Positions 32,796 to 44,375 of a stretch of 64,000 bases of DNA are shown piece after piece (the first letter of the stretch is position 1; each line of letters opens with the position of its first letter). This DNA comes from Bos javanicus (Eukaryota; Chordata; Mammalia; Artiodactyla; Bovidae), in assembly GCF_032452875.1 (NCBI RefSeq), contig NC_083870.1, positions 7,378,001-7,442,000 of the forward strand. Reading direction: 5' to 3'. The notes under the pieces are model-generated. The model saw only the letters and a list, made by a program, of their open reading frames with translations, ran no database searches and was not told the origin of the DNA. Position numbers and translations under genes: made by a program.

Positions 32796-33129
32796 GCCCC
32801 TGACACGCTTAAACTGCTAATATAATACTCAGCCTATGGTGTATGCATGCCTATACTTGAGGGAGTTCTTAAGTCAAATGATTTAACCTAAGTAGTGAAA
32901 AGAAAAAAACACACATCCCTTTTCCAGACGTGACATCTTCATCACACTACAGACTAAACTGTTCAATAACGTACCAGGTGCCTGTCTTTTAAATGTGCAT
33001 CCATGTCAGAAGGTCTCCGATGGCAAGTTTTCAGAAGTCAGAGCCTGTCTAAAAGTCCAATTATGTTTCTGATGGTGCAGAGCATGGGCAAAGAACACTT
33101 CTGAATGATCTCAGAGTTGGATTGGGCTC

Positions 33130-33290
33130 TACAGACAGCCACTGTTCTAAAACCATCAACTGGGTTAGAGATAAAAGAACTGGAGTCCAGGGATGTTGAA
33201 AGAGGTGTCCAAGGCTGTGCAAACAGAGCCCAATGACAAAGGGCTCTTATATCAAAGGCCACGATGCTCTTCCAGTGATATGACAACTGA
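33130..33290 (-). repeat. MIR SINE (probable)
   Basis: 'gttagagataaaagaactgg', 'agtccagggatgttgaaaga', 'ggtgtccaaggctgtgcaaa' follow the antisense order of MIR ('agatgaggaaactgagg', 'cttgcccaaggtcacacagc'). Confidence 0.45.
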
Positions 33291-33294
33291 AGCC

Positions 33295-34248
33295 TCTGTT
33301 CTAAGGCTTTTGCTGGCTTCCACAGAGGCTATACGGTACCTCTGTTGACCACGTCAAGCAAAAATTTTAAGGACAGCAAGTCACTGAGAATACATCTAGT
33401 TCCCAAGCTATGAGACAGGCAGGCAGGCTGCTGACAAGGAGGCAGCCTGCAAAGTGTGATTACAGACAGATGGTACCAGGAAGCTGGAAAATCTAGAAAT
33501 GCGTCAAATAAGACCACACTGAGAACAATCGGGATCCCAGAGTGAACTTGTGACCTAGGTAACAGTGCAACAAGAAGTCAGGGCACGAGGGACCAGTGGC
33601 CTCGACTGTGATGTGGACAGGAACAAAATTCAGGTTCTGGATCCTTCATCTCCCATAAACTGCTGCTAACCACTATTACCACTGACTGCCACCCCCAGCA
33701 ATGGGGCCCTCAGGACTGCAGGCTGGAAGGCCCAGAGATCACCCAGTCCTCCCCTACTTCCAGCCCAGGCTTAAATCACCTCGCAGCACTCCCGGCAAGG
33801 AGCAGTGCAGTTTCTCATCAACTGTGAGGGAATGCACCAGCATCCCAAGAAGCCTATTCCATTTTTGGCCAGGAACATCCTCCTTGTACTTGGCAGGCAC
33901 TACACCTCTCCATACTTCATCCTTCAGGGAAGCTTCTGACTGTAGCAACTTTTTTGGCAACCACATCATCCTGTTGACACTGCTTCCACTCAATGTCACT
34001 AAAGACCTTAAAATTGTTTTCAACTCCCACCATCAAGCCAGGTCTCACCCTATACTTGTCCTACTAGTTTTGAGATGAGAGAGCCAAAAATCTTGGAGAA
34101 ATATGTCATTTCTCTGGAATGGAACTTCTCAGCAACGAGACCACTCACAGGTCAGTGAGCTCTACTCCATGGTCAAAGGCATTAACTCCTTACCCTAGCT
34201 ATGCCCACGTCACCACGGAGGAGCTCACTGCAGATCTGTGCTCACCAC
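33295..34248. other. Mostly unrecognised; possible CR1/L3 remnant
   Basis: Around 33700-33960 phrases such as 'gagatcacccagtcctcccc' and 'aagcctattccatttttggc' resemble the same old LINE class as 1755-2050. It coincides with an open frame (33701-34078, 125 codons) without a known domain. Nothing else is recognised. Confidence 0.35.
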
Positions 34249-34371
34249 GGGATAGGCAACTGTGCCCTTTCCATCGGCTTCCACATCCCCTCCTGTAGTC
34301 TCTTCCTGTTTCCCAGACACACCAAGCCAGTGCCTACGATCGGGCTTAATTTTCCCTTGTTCCCTCTGTCT
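34249..34371 (-). repeat. 123-bp unit duplicated at 50493-50615 (inverted)
   Basis: The reverse complement of this segment aligns without gaps to 50493-50615 with 11 differences in 123 positions by my count. In both places the unit directly follows the 3' end of a Bov-tA/Bov-A SINE. I do not recognise it as a known family. Confidence 0.8.
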
Positions 34372-34500
34372 GTGCTGTGCTTAATCGCTCAGTCCTGTCC
34401 GACTCTTTGCAGCCCCATGGACTGCGACCCACCCCACTCCTCTGCCCGTGGGCTCTCCAGGCAAGAATACTGGGGTGGGCTGCCATGCACTCCTCCAGGG
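34372..34500 (-). mobile_element. Bov-A SINE, 5' truncated
   Basis: 'cgctcagtcctgtccgactc', 'tttgcagccccatggactgc', 'caggcaagaatactggggtg' in antisense order. It lacks the tRNA-like head. Adjacent to the 123-bp unit on its 3' side. Confidence 0.85.
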
Positions 34501-34519
34501 TTTCCTCTATCTACTCAAG

Positions 34520-34744
34520 TCCTATCTATCCTCAGAGGAGCCCCCGATCAGCCTAAAACAGCACCCCAGTCACACACTTGAGATGTTCTGTGTCACACTG
34601 CCCAGTTTTATTCCCTCATCATTGCCTTAAAATATCTTGTTTAACTGTCTCACACCACCAGTTTTAAGTTGTTTAAGGACAAGAGAGCACGTCTGTCTTG
34701 TTCTCAAATATATCCCTGGTATCTGAAAAGTACCAGGTACGGAC
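34520..34744 (+). repeat. L2 LINE 3' end, interrupted by BovB
   Basis: 'cagcctaaaacagcacccca', 'gttttattccctcatcattg', 'agttgtttaaggacaagaga', 'tatccctggtatctgaaaag' follow L2; a short 'tgaatgaatgagtga' after the BovB (35355) fits its tail. Confidence 0.55.
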
Positions 34745-35354
34745 TCAGTTCAGTTCAGTTCAGTTGCTCAGTCGTGTCCGACTCTTTGCGACCCCATGAA
34801 TCGCAGCATGCCAGGCCTCCCTGTCCATCACCAACTCCCGGAATTCACTCAGACTCACATCCATCGAGTCAGTGATGCCATCCAGCCATCTCATCCTCTG
34901 TCGTCTCCTTCTTCTCCTGCCCCCAATCCCTCCCAGCATCAGAGTCTTTTCCAGTGAGTCAACTCTTCGCATGAGGTGGCCAAAGTACTGGGGTTTCAGC
35001 TTTAACATCATTCCTTCCAAAGAAATCCCAGGGCTGATCTCCTTCAGAATGGACTGGTTGGATCTCCTTGCAGTCCAAGGGACTCTCAAGACTCTTCTCT
35101 GACACCACAGTTCAAAAGCATCAATTCTTCGGCGCTCAGCCTTCTTCACAGTCCAACTCTCACATCCATACATGACCACAGGAAAAACCATAGCCTTGAC
35201 TAGACGGACCTTTGTTGGCAAAGTCATGTCTCTGCTTTTCAATATGCTATCTAGGCTGGACATAACTTTCCTTCCAAGGAGTAAGCGTCTTTTAATTTCA
35301 TGGCTGCAATCACCATCTGCAGTGATTTTGGAGCCCAAAAAATAAAGTCTGACA
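34745..35354 (-). mobile_element. BovB LINE, 5' truncated (0.6 kb)
   Basis: Antisense BovB: 3' terminus with four cagtt-type repeats at 34746-34766, 5' truncation at 'aaataaagtctgacat' near 35354. Contains an open C-terminal frame (34760-35419) whose upstream start is in flanking DNA. Young type, very similar to 28966-29628. Confidence 0.95.
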
Positions 35355-35399
35355 TTGAATGAATGAGTGAAAATCAGTGGATGAGTCAAAGCAAGAGCA

Positions 35400-35480
35400 A
35401 GCCCTGGCATCAGACACACTTGGGTTCAAATCCTGGTTCAGCTCTTTATCAGTACTGTTCTACCCAAGTTCCCACAGCTA
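35400..35480 (+). repeat. MIR SINE fragment
   Basis: 'cttgggttcaaatcctggtt', 'cagctctttatcagtactgt' match the MIR 5' core. Confidence 0.6.
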
Positions 35481-35754
35481 GTAAGATTTTCATATGTATG
35501 CCAATAACAGGGTTTGTATTAGAATTTTATTGTTTTTAAATATTAGAAATCCTGTTTCCTACCACGTCCAACACACAGTAAGTCCCAAACTGACTTCAGT
35601 AGTAATCATGATTCATTTGGTAATGTCGACGGTGCTGACAGTGACACAACAGTCTATGCTATAACGATGGGTCGCTGACATCATCTAAAGGTATCACACG
35701 TTACTAGTCTCAACGTCTGCTAAAAGAAAAGGGTGGTGTGACAAAGACGAAAGC

Positions 35755-35900
35755 GCATGGCGTCTGGAGTCAGAAGACCCTGACTACAGTCTCTGACTCG
35801 ACAGCCACTCCATCACTGGTAAGAGCAGGTGAGGAGAAGAGGAACAAATGAGATGGTGTATTTATGTGAAACACTTTCCAAACTTCACAGCACTCTATTT
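35755..35900 (+). repeat. MIR SINE
   Basis: 'gtctggagtcagaagaccct', 'acagtctctgactcgacagc', 'aaatgagatggtgtatttat', 'gtgaaacactttccaaactt' follow MIR in order, with the middle diverged. Confidence 0.55.
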
Positions 35901-36144
35901 ATGAGTATTATCGATATTAAAAATGTCCTCATCCCCAGTTTAATATTCCTCAGACCCTGGAGGCTGTATTCATTTCCTTAGACTAGTTATCTGGCTAGTG
36001 AATGGTACCCAGAAAGGCACAGTGGTCTATAAATTATTCAGGGCAAAAATTCTCTCAAACAACACGTTGGCATCTCAGCAAAGAATACAGGCACCCTTCA
36101 TCACATAAGGAAACAACACAGAATTTAACCCACCAAATAAGGGC

Positions 36145-36245
36145 AAAGTGTAGAGTGCAGGGCAGTGGAAGTCTGGAGGCTCTGGTTCGAATCCCAACTA
36201 TTCCACTAATTGGCCAAGTGACACTTGGAGGTCACAGACCATCTC
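36145..36245 (+). repeat. MIR SINE fragment
   Basis: 'aagtctggaggctctggttc', 'gaatcccaactattccacta', 'attggccaagtgacacttgg' match the MIR 5' half. Confidence 0.6.
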
Positions 36246-36249
36246 AAGG

Positions 36250-36689
36250 TTGATGGCTTTTCAAAGGGCCCTTGAACACCTGGGACTAGGGAAACATTCT
36301 TTTCCATCCACAGAGACACTACAGTCTGCAGATGGCTCGAGGTAATGATAAAGAAGACTAAGCCAGATTAAAAGGACAATCATATTCTGCACCAAGAAGT
36401 CTTTTTATGAATGGTGTTCCAAGGGAGCAAGCGTGAGTGGTCTCCCTTAGCAGTCATGGGCTGAGAGGGCTTGCTGAGCAGCTGAATCCCTGAATTAAAA
36501 CCAGAAGTGATTCCAGACACCCTGTGGGTGTTCTGTTTCCCTCTAGGAACTGATTTCTAATGTACAAAGACAAAATGAAAATGAGGTTTAATATAGAATC
36601 CCATTTTATATAACTTTTCAGAAATTCACCTCTTCTGAGCCATATTTATGTTAAGAATGCTATTTTCATTTAAAGTTTTACCAATGAAA
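36250..36689. other. No recognised feature
   Basis: About 440 bp with no repeat or gene signal that I can support. Confidence 0.45.
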
Positions 36690-36812
36690 CCTTAAGCATA
36701 CATGAAAGTAGACAGGACAGTACAATGAATGAACTCCCATGACATCCACCCAGTTCCTCAAGAGCCCTTTATTTTAAAGCAAATCCCAGCCATCATATTA
36801 TTTTGAAAGTAA
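36690..36812 (-). mobile_element. Old L1 (L1M) 3' UTR, segment 1 of a split element
   Basis: 'acaggacagtacaatgaatg', 'aactcccatgacatccaccc', 'ttattttaaagcaaatccca', 'gccatcatattatttt' belong to a long L1M 3' UTR that continues at 37206. Orientation is inferred because the far right end (39100-40030) is antisense ORF2. Confidence 0.65.
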
Positions 36813-37205
36813 ATGATGCAGCAAAAACAGTTCTAAAGGGGAAGTTTATAGAGACACAAGCTTACCTCAGGAAACAAGAAAAATCCCAAATAAACCTAAC
36901 CCTACACCTAAAGGAACCAAACAAAGAAAAACAGACATAACCCAAGTTAGTAGAAGGAAAGAAATCCTAAATATTAGAGCAGAAATAAAAGAAATAGAGT
37001 AAAAAAAAAAAAGAAAAGAAAAACAGAAAAGATCAATAAAACTAAAATCTGGTTCTTTGAAAAGATAAGCAAAATTGATAAACCTTTAGCCAAACTCATC
37101 AAGGAAATAAAGGAGAGCACCTACATCAATAAAATCAGAAATGAGAAAGAAGTTACAACCTACACCACAGAAACACGAAAAGCAGAATCATTAGACTACT
37201 ATGGA
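36813..37205 (+). mobile_element. Internal L1 ORF2 fragment
   Basis: Sense ORF2: 'aaaacagttctaaaggggaa', 'gaaatcctaaatattagagc', 'gatcaataaaactaaaatct', 'ggttctttgaaaagataagc', 'gaatcattagactactatgg'. It sits inside an antisense L1M 3' UTR, has neither 5' nor 3' end of L1 and no A tail. Confidence 0.8.
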
Positions 37206-37950
37206 CTCAGTATGCATTTTTAAAAGATTAAGACCTTTCTTTAAAACATAACTGCAACATTATTTCACCTGAAAAGAATTACCAATTTATTTCATCAAAT
37301 AGCCAGTATTTAAGTTTTGCCTGTCTGTCGCAAAAGATTTTTGAAGTTTGTTCTCATTAAAATCCAAACTAAATCCAAACACAACAACCAGTTGTCAATA
37401 TGTCTATTCTAACCTACAGGTTTATCTACCATTTCTTTCATACCTTAATGCTGGTAATTATTTTAAAACCTAGGTAATTTCCCCATGGCATTTTCAATAG
37501 TCTGGATTTTGCTGACTGCATTTCCATGGTACTGTTTAATATATTCCTCTGCCCCATGTGTATCATTAAAAAAACATTTGTGAAATCTGGAGCTTTGATG
37601 CTATTAGGTTCAATTTTCTTGGCAAGGCTACGCCAAGAGGTACCACGTCTTTTATGCTGTCAGCTGTCCTTGTTGTTCATTGCCTAGATTCGTGAGTTTA
37701 TGAAGTGTTAGAAAATGGTAACGATTTTTATCATTCCTTCTTTATTTCTTAGCTTTACTTCTTCTAAAGAGAAGCTTCCCTCTTGCTTTCATCAGCTCTT
37801 TGATGGCCCTAAAGTACCACTTGTAAAATGTTTCTTTTCCCTTACCTCCTTGTTTTCAAAATAATAAGCTAATTTCATCCCCCCAAAAAAGTGACTGATT
37901 TTTTGGGTATCATTTATAAACTCAAGCACTCAAACCTGTGTAATATATCT
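37206..37950 (-). mobile_element. Old L1 (L1M) 3' UTR, segment 2
   Basis: Continues segment 1: 'aatagccagtatttaagttt', 'tctggattttgctgactgca', 'tttccatggtactgtttaat', 'ttcattgcctagattcgtga', 'aaagagaagcttccctcttg', 'atatctcaatccactg'. Confidence 0.75.
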
Positions 37951-37961
37951 CAATCCACTGT

Positions 37962-38227
37962 GCTGCTGGGCTGCTGGCTAAGTCGCTTCAGTCGTGTCCA
38001 ACTCTGTGCGACCCCATAGACAGCAGCCCACCAGGCTCTGCCGTCCCTGGGATTCTCCAGGCAAGAACTCTGGAGTGGGTTGCCATTTCCTTCTCCAGTG
38101 CGTGAAAGTGAAGTCTCTCAGTCATGTCCGACTCTTCGCCACCCCATGGACTGCAGCATGCCAGGCTCCTCCGTCCATGGGATTTGCCAGGCAAGAGTAC
38201 TGGAGTGGGGTGCCATCACCTTCTCTG
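37962..38227 (-). mobile_element. BOV-A2 SINE, dimer with 11-bp TSD
   Basis: Both monomers in antisense order, with (CTG)-rich tail remnant at the left. Flanked by perfect caatccactgt at 37951-37961 and 38228-38238. Confidence 0.95.
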
Positions 38228-39278
38228 CAATCCACTGTAGTATTATCCTTAATGATGCTCAAACTGCAAACTTTGGGCAATGAAGCCTCTTCAAGTTGGT
38301 CCTTTTGTAACATGAACTTGGAGGTCCTTCCTTGTTTTCTGGTGTGAAATCATGATTCTATCTTATATCTTTCTTCTATCTCCTGCCCCATATTGGAAAG
38401 CAGGTATTTCTCCAAAGAGCCCTGGTTCTTTTTATGTGGAAACTGTACTTGGCAATCACTGTACAAACACTAGGAATACTCACTGTCGTCGTTTCTGGGC
38501 CTTGCCAGTGGACAGTGCTGGAATAACTTTTTAACTTTTTATTTTGTATTCGGGTACAACCGATTAGTAAACAATGTTGTGATGGTAGAACTTTTTTTAA
38601 TAACAAACTACTTTATGAGCTCATATGTCCAATTCAAATTCAAGACATGGGGATTCTACTTATCTCATTGTTCTTACGATGGTTTCCTTTCTCCCACCAA
38701 TGTATTTAGTTGTTTACTCTTTCCCACAATACACACAGAAGAGTCTCAGAATAACAATACCAACACCAACAACAATAATATTAAAAAAACCGCTTAGAAT
38801 TTTTCTGCACTTTTGGTATCTTTATGATATATGTCACTAGGAATGTATAATCAAATCACTGTTTTAAAGCCAGTTGGCAGAGTTCTTCTCTGTGGGTTAT
38901 GCCAACCAGCTCAATACACAGATTTATTTGCTTTTCTCAGGGACTGCCTGTTTTTTATTTAGTTTTAAAACCATGTTTAAAATTTGCATGATTCAAAGCC
39001 AAACTAAAAAACAAGGTATCTTTAGAGACGGCAAAGTTTTCTTTCTTTTCCCTCCAGCCTATTACATCTCTTTCTTGAGAATAACCATTTTCTAAATTAT
39101 TATTTTCTGGTTTATTCTTTTTTAATGTAAAAACATTCTTTCCCTTCTTAAGTAAATTATATATTGCCCTTTCACTTAACACATACTGACCAGGGGATTT
39201 TTGCAGAAACTAACACCTATAGTTGGCAATTTGCTATGCCAGTGAATACTGATATGACTCCAGTCATTAATATTCAGG
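38228..39278 (-). mobile_element. Old L1 (L1M) 3' UTR, segment 3
   Basis: Continues the element: 'ccttaatgatgctcaaactg', 'gaagcctcttcaagttggtc', 'gcaggtatttctccaaagag', 'ccctggttctttttatgtgg', 'gtttaaaatttgcatgattc', 'tttcacttaacacatactga'. A short artiodactyl L1-like tail (38530-38590, 'acaatgttgtgatggtagaa') interrupts it. Confidence 0.7.
38530..38592 (-). mobile_element. Short artiodactyl L1 3' tail (possible)
   Basis: 'ttttattttgtattcgggta' and 'aacaatgttgtgatggt' resemble the reverse complement of the ruminant L1 terminus. It is placed between two contiguous parts of an older L1 3' UTR. Confidence 0.45.
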
Positions 39279-39288
39279 TAACAAAAGA

Positions 39289-39499
39289 CAAGGGTTTCCC
39301 AGGTGGCTCAGTGGTAAAGAATCCTCCTGCCAAGCAGGAAACACAGGTTCAATCTCTGGGTTGGGAGGATCCCCTGGAGAAGGAAACGGCAACCCACTCC
39401 AGTATTCTTGCCTGGGAAATACCATGGACAGAGGAGCTGACAGGCTACAGTCCATGGGGTCGCAAAAGAGTTGGACATGACTTAGCAATTAAACAACAA
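39289..39499 (+). mobile_element. Bov-tA SINE with 10-bp TSD
   Basis: tRNA-like head 'gtttcccaggtggctcagtg' with B-box 'ggttcaatctc', then the Bov-A part to 'gttggacatgacttagcaat'. Flanked by taacaaaaga at 39279-39288 and 39500-39509. Confidence 0.95.
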
Positions 39500-39509
39500 T
39501 AACAAAAGA

Positions 39510-40035
39510 TGTATTACTACGCTTCTGGTCAATAAGTTGTTCATATATCTAAGCTATCACTGCACTACAGATCTATTCTCCATTCCTGTTTTCAGCCTCA
39601 TAGTTCTCCATCGTGTGAAGGCATCAGAGCACATCCAACCGGTGCTCTAATGAGGAACATTTGGATCACGTTCAGCCTTTTATTACTCCAGACGGCAAAA
39701 CGCAGACTTTCAAAAAATATTTTTGCCAGTAAGTCTTTGGAATAGAATTACAGAAAGGGATTGCTAGATCAAAGAGTAAATGCATATGCAATTGTACGAG
39801 GCACTGCCTATTCCCCTTACAAAGATGCGTACTGGACTATTTTGCATTCCCTCCAGCAAATGGGAAAATGTATTTCTTCCATGGCCTTATCAAGAGTCAA
39901 ACTTGAAATTTCACCAATCTTTTCAGTGAGAAATGCTATCTCAGTATAGTCTGCATTGCTCTTATGAGTCAAGTTGAGCATTCTCTCATATGATTATGAG
40001 CCATTTGGAGTAATAATTCTTCACATTTCTGATAA
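39510..40035 (-). mobile_element. Old L1 ORF2 end and 3' UTR, segment 4
   Basis: Antisense L1: 'ggaatagaattacagaaagg', 'gattgctagatcaaagagta', 'gcattccctccagcaaatgg', 'gtgagaaatgctatctcagt', 'atgattatgagccatttgga'. It completes the element begun at 36690. Confidence 0.65.
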
Positions 40036-40179
40036 GTTCAGAGGTCTATCATTGAACAGCATAAGCTGGAGAGATCACAGACATGTGGAATAGAGAAGAT
40101 GTGGCCTACTGGGAAAAGAGCCATGAAATGCAAGCAAAAATATAAGCCCCCAACCATTAGAAAATGTCAGTTTGAAACA

Positions 40180-41431
40180 GATACCACTTATTGTGGCAAC
40201 CAAAACTATAAGACACCTGCTAACCAATAAAAGGTGGATAGAAACTTAATTACAAAATTTCATTTAAAGACATTTGTAATGTCTAAATAAAAGAGATAAA
40301 CTGTATTCATGGGTTGGACGATTAAGTATCACAAAGATGTTAATTATCTCCAAAAAGATTCTATAAATTCAACGCAATTCGGATTAAAACTCTCAACTCA
40401 AGAGGACAAATCAGTAAAGGAATTGATAAACACAAAGATCTCTATTTAAAAGATCTTACTAAACTGCTTCTAAAATTTTTATGAAAAAACAAAGATCCAA
40501 GAATAATCAAGACCATAAGATTGCGAATTGCCCTACTAAATCACAAGGCTTACAATAAAACCAGAAGATTTAATTAAGATAGATGCTCTGCAAGAATGAG
40601 GGACAATACCCCAATGGAACAGAAAGCCTTGAAACAAACCTCTACACATACAGACACGTTGATATATGACAAAAGTGGCACAGCAAAAGTAGTGACTTGG
40701 CAGACGAAAACAGTGCCAAGACAACTGGCTATCTACATAAAGGAAAAAATAAAACTAGACTTCTATTTCAGACCATATACAAAAATACATTCCAGAGCTA
40801 AATGTGAAAAGCAAATCTTAAAAAGCTTTTAGAAGGTTTTTTTAAAAGCTTTTTTGTGATCTTATGGAAAAATTTTAAAAACACAAGGGAAATGGAGAAG
40901 ACATACATTGTATGCTAAAATCTAAAACTTTCACATATCAGAAGATAAACCCTAAAGATAGTGAAAACAGAGGCCACAGAGTGGGAAAAAGACAGTTGTA
41001 ATACACATAATCAAGCTTAGCATTCAGACAAAAATTCTAAAAATCAAGGAAAAGACAAGAGTCATTGAAAAATAGAGAAGAAATATAAGCAATTCCCATA
41101 TGAGAAAAAAAATAGTAAGAAATAAAGAACTGATGCTCTAACTCCGTGGTGGTGGTGGTGGTAATGAGGAAAATGCAAATTCTAAAAAAAATTTCACATC
41201 CAGCATATTGGCAAAAAATGTTACAGCTAACAAAACTAAGTGTTAGCAACGCAGCACGCAAGCACTGCTTATCCATTTACATCCCACCAGTGACCTTACA
41301 GTATCCAATGAAGTGGAGGATGCGCTCAGCCTACAGCCCTGCAAGTCTACTGGTGGGCACATAACAAATTTACAGCGGTGCTCAGAAGACTCAGAGATCT
41401 GTACAAGGATGTCACTACAACACTGTCAACT
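40180..41431 (+). mobile_element. Old L1 ORF2 region
   Basis: Sense L1M: 'tcacaaagatgttaattatc', 'cgcaattcggattaaaactc', 'agatcttactaaactgcttc', 'ccagagctaaatgtgaaaag', 'cagaagataaaccctaaaga', 'cttacagtatccaatgaagt'. Frame broken many times. A (GGT)n run lies at 41145-41162. It continues after a BOV-A2 at 41718. Confidence 0.7.
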
Positions 41432-41442
41432 TCAAAAACCTG

Positions 41443-41706
41443 CTTCGAAGTCACTTCAGTGTGTCCGACTCTGTGCGACCCCATAGACGGCAGCCCACCA
41501 GGCTCCCCCATCCCTGGGATTCTCCAGGCAAGAACACTGGAGTGGGTTGCCATTTCCTTCTCCAATGCATGAAAGTGAAAAGTGAAAGTGAAGTCGCTCA
41601 GTCGTGCCGACTCTTAGCGACCCCATGGACTGCAGCCTTCCAGGCTCCTCTGTCCGTGGGATTTTCCAGGCAAGAGTACTGGAGTGGGGTGCCATTCCCT
41701 TCTCCA
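41443..41706 (-). mobile_element. BOV-A2 SINE, dimer with 11-bp TSD
   Basis: Antisense dimer lacking most of its AGC tail ('aagtcacttcagtgtgtccg' at the left). Flanked by perfect tcaaaaacctg at 41432-41442 and 41707-41717. Confidence 0.95.
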
Positions 41707-41717
41707 TCAAAAACCTG

Positions 41718-41850
41718 GAATTAACCTAAATACCAATTAATAGAATGGATAGACTGTGCTATACCCATAAAATGGAATAGTACTATTTAGTAGTGAAAAC
41801 TTAATAAAGCTATATGGCTACACCACAAAAGCATAGTGTTAAGTAGGGGG
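41718..41850 (+). mobile_element. Old L1 ORF2 end, right of BOV-A2
   Basis: 'aattaacctaaataccaatt', 'gctatacccataaaatggaa', 'tagtactatttagtagtgaa' continue the L1 at 40180-41431. Confidence 0.65.
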
Positions 41851-41879
41851 TGGGGGAAGCAGAGTGTAGAAGCATAAGC

Positions 41880-42729
41880 AAGGATGCCCTCTCTAGCTAC
41901 TTTTATTCAAGATAGCCTTGGAAGTCCTAGTCAGAGCAGTTAGGCAAAAGAAATAAAAGACATCCATATTGAAAAGGAAGATGTAAATGTCACTATTTGC
42001 AGATGACATGATATTGTATACAAAAAATCCTAAAGACTCTACCCAAAAAAACTCAAAAAACTGTTAGAATAAATGAATTCAGTAAAGTTGCAGGATATAA
42101 AGCCAATATACACACAAAAATGTATTCTTATACACTAACATCAAACAATCAGAAAGAGAAATTAAGAAAACAATCCCATTTACAATTGCATCCAAAAAAA
42201 AAAAAAAACCCATAGGAATAAATTTAACCAAAGAGATAAAAGACCTATACACCGAGAACTATAAAACCCTGATGAAAAAAATTAAAGACAAAACAAGTAT
42301 ATGGAAAGATATTCCATTCTCCTAGATTGGAAAAATGTTACTCAAAGAAATCCATAGCTTCAATAGAATCCCTATCAAAATTCCAATAGTATTTTCCACA
42401 GAAATAGAACAATCCTAAAATTTACATGGATGCACCAAAGATCCTGAATAGCCAAAGCAATACTGAGGGAGAAGAACAAGGCTGAAGGCAATACACTACC
42501 TGATTTCAAACGATATTACAAAGCTACAGCAATCACAACAAAACGGAACTGGCATAAAACAACATAGAGCAAAGGAATAAAACAGAGGCCAGGAACATAC
42601 CCAGCGATATACGTTCAATTAGTTCACAACAAAAACGTCAAAGATATGCAATGGGGGATGGACAGTCTATTCAATAAATGGTGTTGGGAAAACGGGACAG
42701 CCACATGCAAAAGAATGAATCTGGACCAC
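41880..42729 (+). mobile_element. L1 ORF2 from the RT domain, left part
   Basis: Begins at 'caaggatgccctctctagct' (L1 reverse-transcriptase region) and includes 'tttgcagatgacatgatatt' near 41998, which encodes the FADDM core. Many stops; 5' truncated. Less diverged than the L1 to its left. Continues after a Bov-tA. Confidence 0.8.
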
Positions 42730-42896
42730 TGCGGATCCTATGGACTGTAGCCTCTGTTTATGGAATTCTCCAGGCAGGAATACTGGAGTGGGTTCCCATT
42801 CCCTGCTTGAGGGCATCTTCCCAACCCAGGGATTGAACCCAGGGTCTACGACATTGCAGGCAGGTTCTTTACCATCTGAGCTACCAGCGAAGCCCA
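42730..42896 (-). mobile_element. Bov-tA SINE, truncated
   Basis: Antisense: Bov-A part 'caggcaggaatactggagtg', then the tRNA-like part 'cccagggattgaacccaggg' to 'accatctgagctaccagcga agccc'. 3' end truncated. Inserted in L1 ORF2. Confidence 0.88.
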
Positions 42897-43966
42897 TCTA
42901 ACAACAAACACAAACTCAAAATGGATTAAAAACTTGAACATAAGACCTAAAATCATAAAACTTCTAAAACAAAACTTAGATGGTAAAAGCTCCTTGACAT
43001 AAGTCTTGGCTATGGATTTTTGGACCTGACACCAAAAGCAAAAACCAAAAAGGACTACATCAAGCTAAAAAGCTTCTGCACAGCAAAGGAAACCAACAAA
43101 ATGAAAAAGGCAACCTACTGAATGGGAGAAAACATTTGCAAATTAAATTATCTGATAAGAGGTTAGTATCTAAAATATACACAAGAACTCATTTAAACAC
43201 TGAGCAAAAGATCTGAATAGACATTTTTCCAAAGATGCCATACAGATGGCCAACAGATATTCAACGTCATCAGGGAAATGCAAATCAAAACCACAATGAG
43301 ATCACTTCACACTTGTTAAAATGACTATTATGAAAAAGATAAGAAGTTTTGGCAAGCATGTGTGGAAAAGGGAACCCTTGCGCCATTGGTGGCAATGCAA
43401 ATTGGTACAGCTGTTATAGAAAACACTATGGAGGTTCCTCAAAAAATTAAAACTAGAACTACCATATGATCCAGCAATTTCACTTCTGATTATTTATCCT
43501 AAGAAAATGGAAACACTAATTTGAAAAGATATATGCACCCCCATGTTCATTGCATTATTATTTACAACCTAAGTGTCCATCAGTGAATGAATAAAGAAAA
43601 CATGGGTGCAGTGGGGGGGATTGTATATACATACACACACAGAGAAGAATATTACCAAACCGTAAAAAAAGAATGGAATCTTGGAATTTTTGACAACATG
43701 GATAAAACTTGAGGGGATTATGCTAAGTGAAACAAGTCAGAGAAAGACAAATACACTGTGATTTCACTTTATTGGAATAAAAAAAAACCCACAAAACAAA
43801 CAAAATCAAGTTTGTAAGTACAGAGAACAGATTGGTGGTTGCTGGGATGGGGGTTGGGATGGGGGGTAGGAAAATGGATTAAGAGGGTCCAAAGGTACAA
43901 ATTTCCAATTATAATATAAATAAGTCATGCAAATGTATACACACCATGGGGACTACAGTTAATAAT
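42897..43966 (+). mobile_element. L1 ORF2 end and 3' UTR, middle part
   Basis: 'aaactcaaaatggattaaaa', 'gacatttttccaaagatgcc', 'gggaaatgcaaatcaaaacc', 'ctatggaggttcctcaaaaa', 'gttcattgcattattattta', 'taagtgaaacaagtcagaga', 'ttccaattataatataaata' in sense order. Confidence 0.88.
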
Positions 43967-44174
43967 TTGCTGTCGTGTAGTCACTAAGTAGTGCCCAACT
44001 CATAACCCCATGAACTCTAGTCCACCAGGCTCCCCTATCCATGGGGTTTCCCAGGCAAGAATACTGGAGTGGGCTGCCACTTCGTTCTCCCAGGGATCTT
44101 TCTGACCCAGGGATGAAACCCGCATCTCCTACACTGGCAGGTGGGTCTTTACCACTGAGTCACCAGGGAAGCCC
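43967..44174 (-). mobile_element. Bov-tA SINE with 12-bp TSD
   Basis: Complete antisense Bov-tA ending with the reversed head 'actgagtcaccagggaagcc'. Perfect acagttaataat repeats at 43955-43966 and 44175-44186. Confidence 0.95.
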
Positions 44175-44375
44175 ACAGTTAATAATACTGTATTGCATAT
44201 ATGAAAGGTGATAAGAGAATTAATCTTAAAGTTCTCATCACAAGAAAAAAAAAGTATATGTATGGTGACAGATGTTAACCAGACTTATTGTGGTGATCAA
44301 TTTGCAATATAATGTTATGTGTCGATTACATCAAAAAAAATTTTTAAATGTCAAGGGAGAAAAAAAAAACAGTGA
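44175..44375 (+). mobile_element. L1 3' UTR, right part with A-rich end
   Basis: 'aataatactgtattgcatat', 'cttaaagttctcatcacaag', 'ggtgacagatgttaaccaga', 'gtggtgatcaatttgcaata' end the L1 begun at 41880; A-rich at 44332-44370. Confidence 0.8.

Noticed and set aside
33701..34078. 125-codon plus-strand frame
   Set aside because: Coincides with what looks like an old CR1/L3-type repeat and has an overlapping frame on the other strand.
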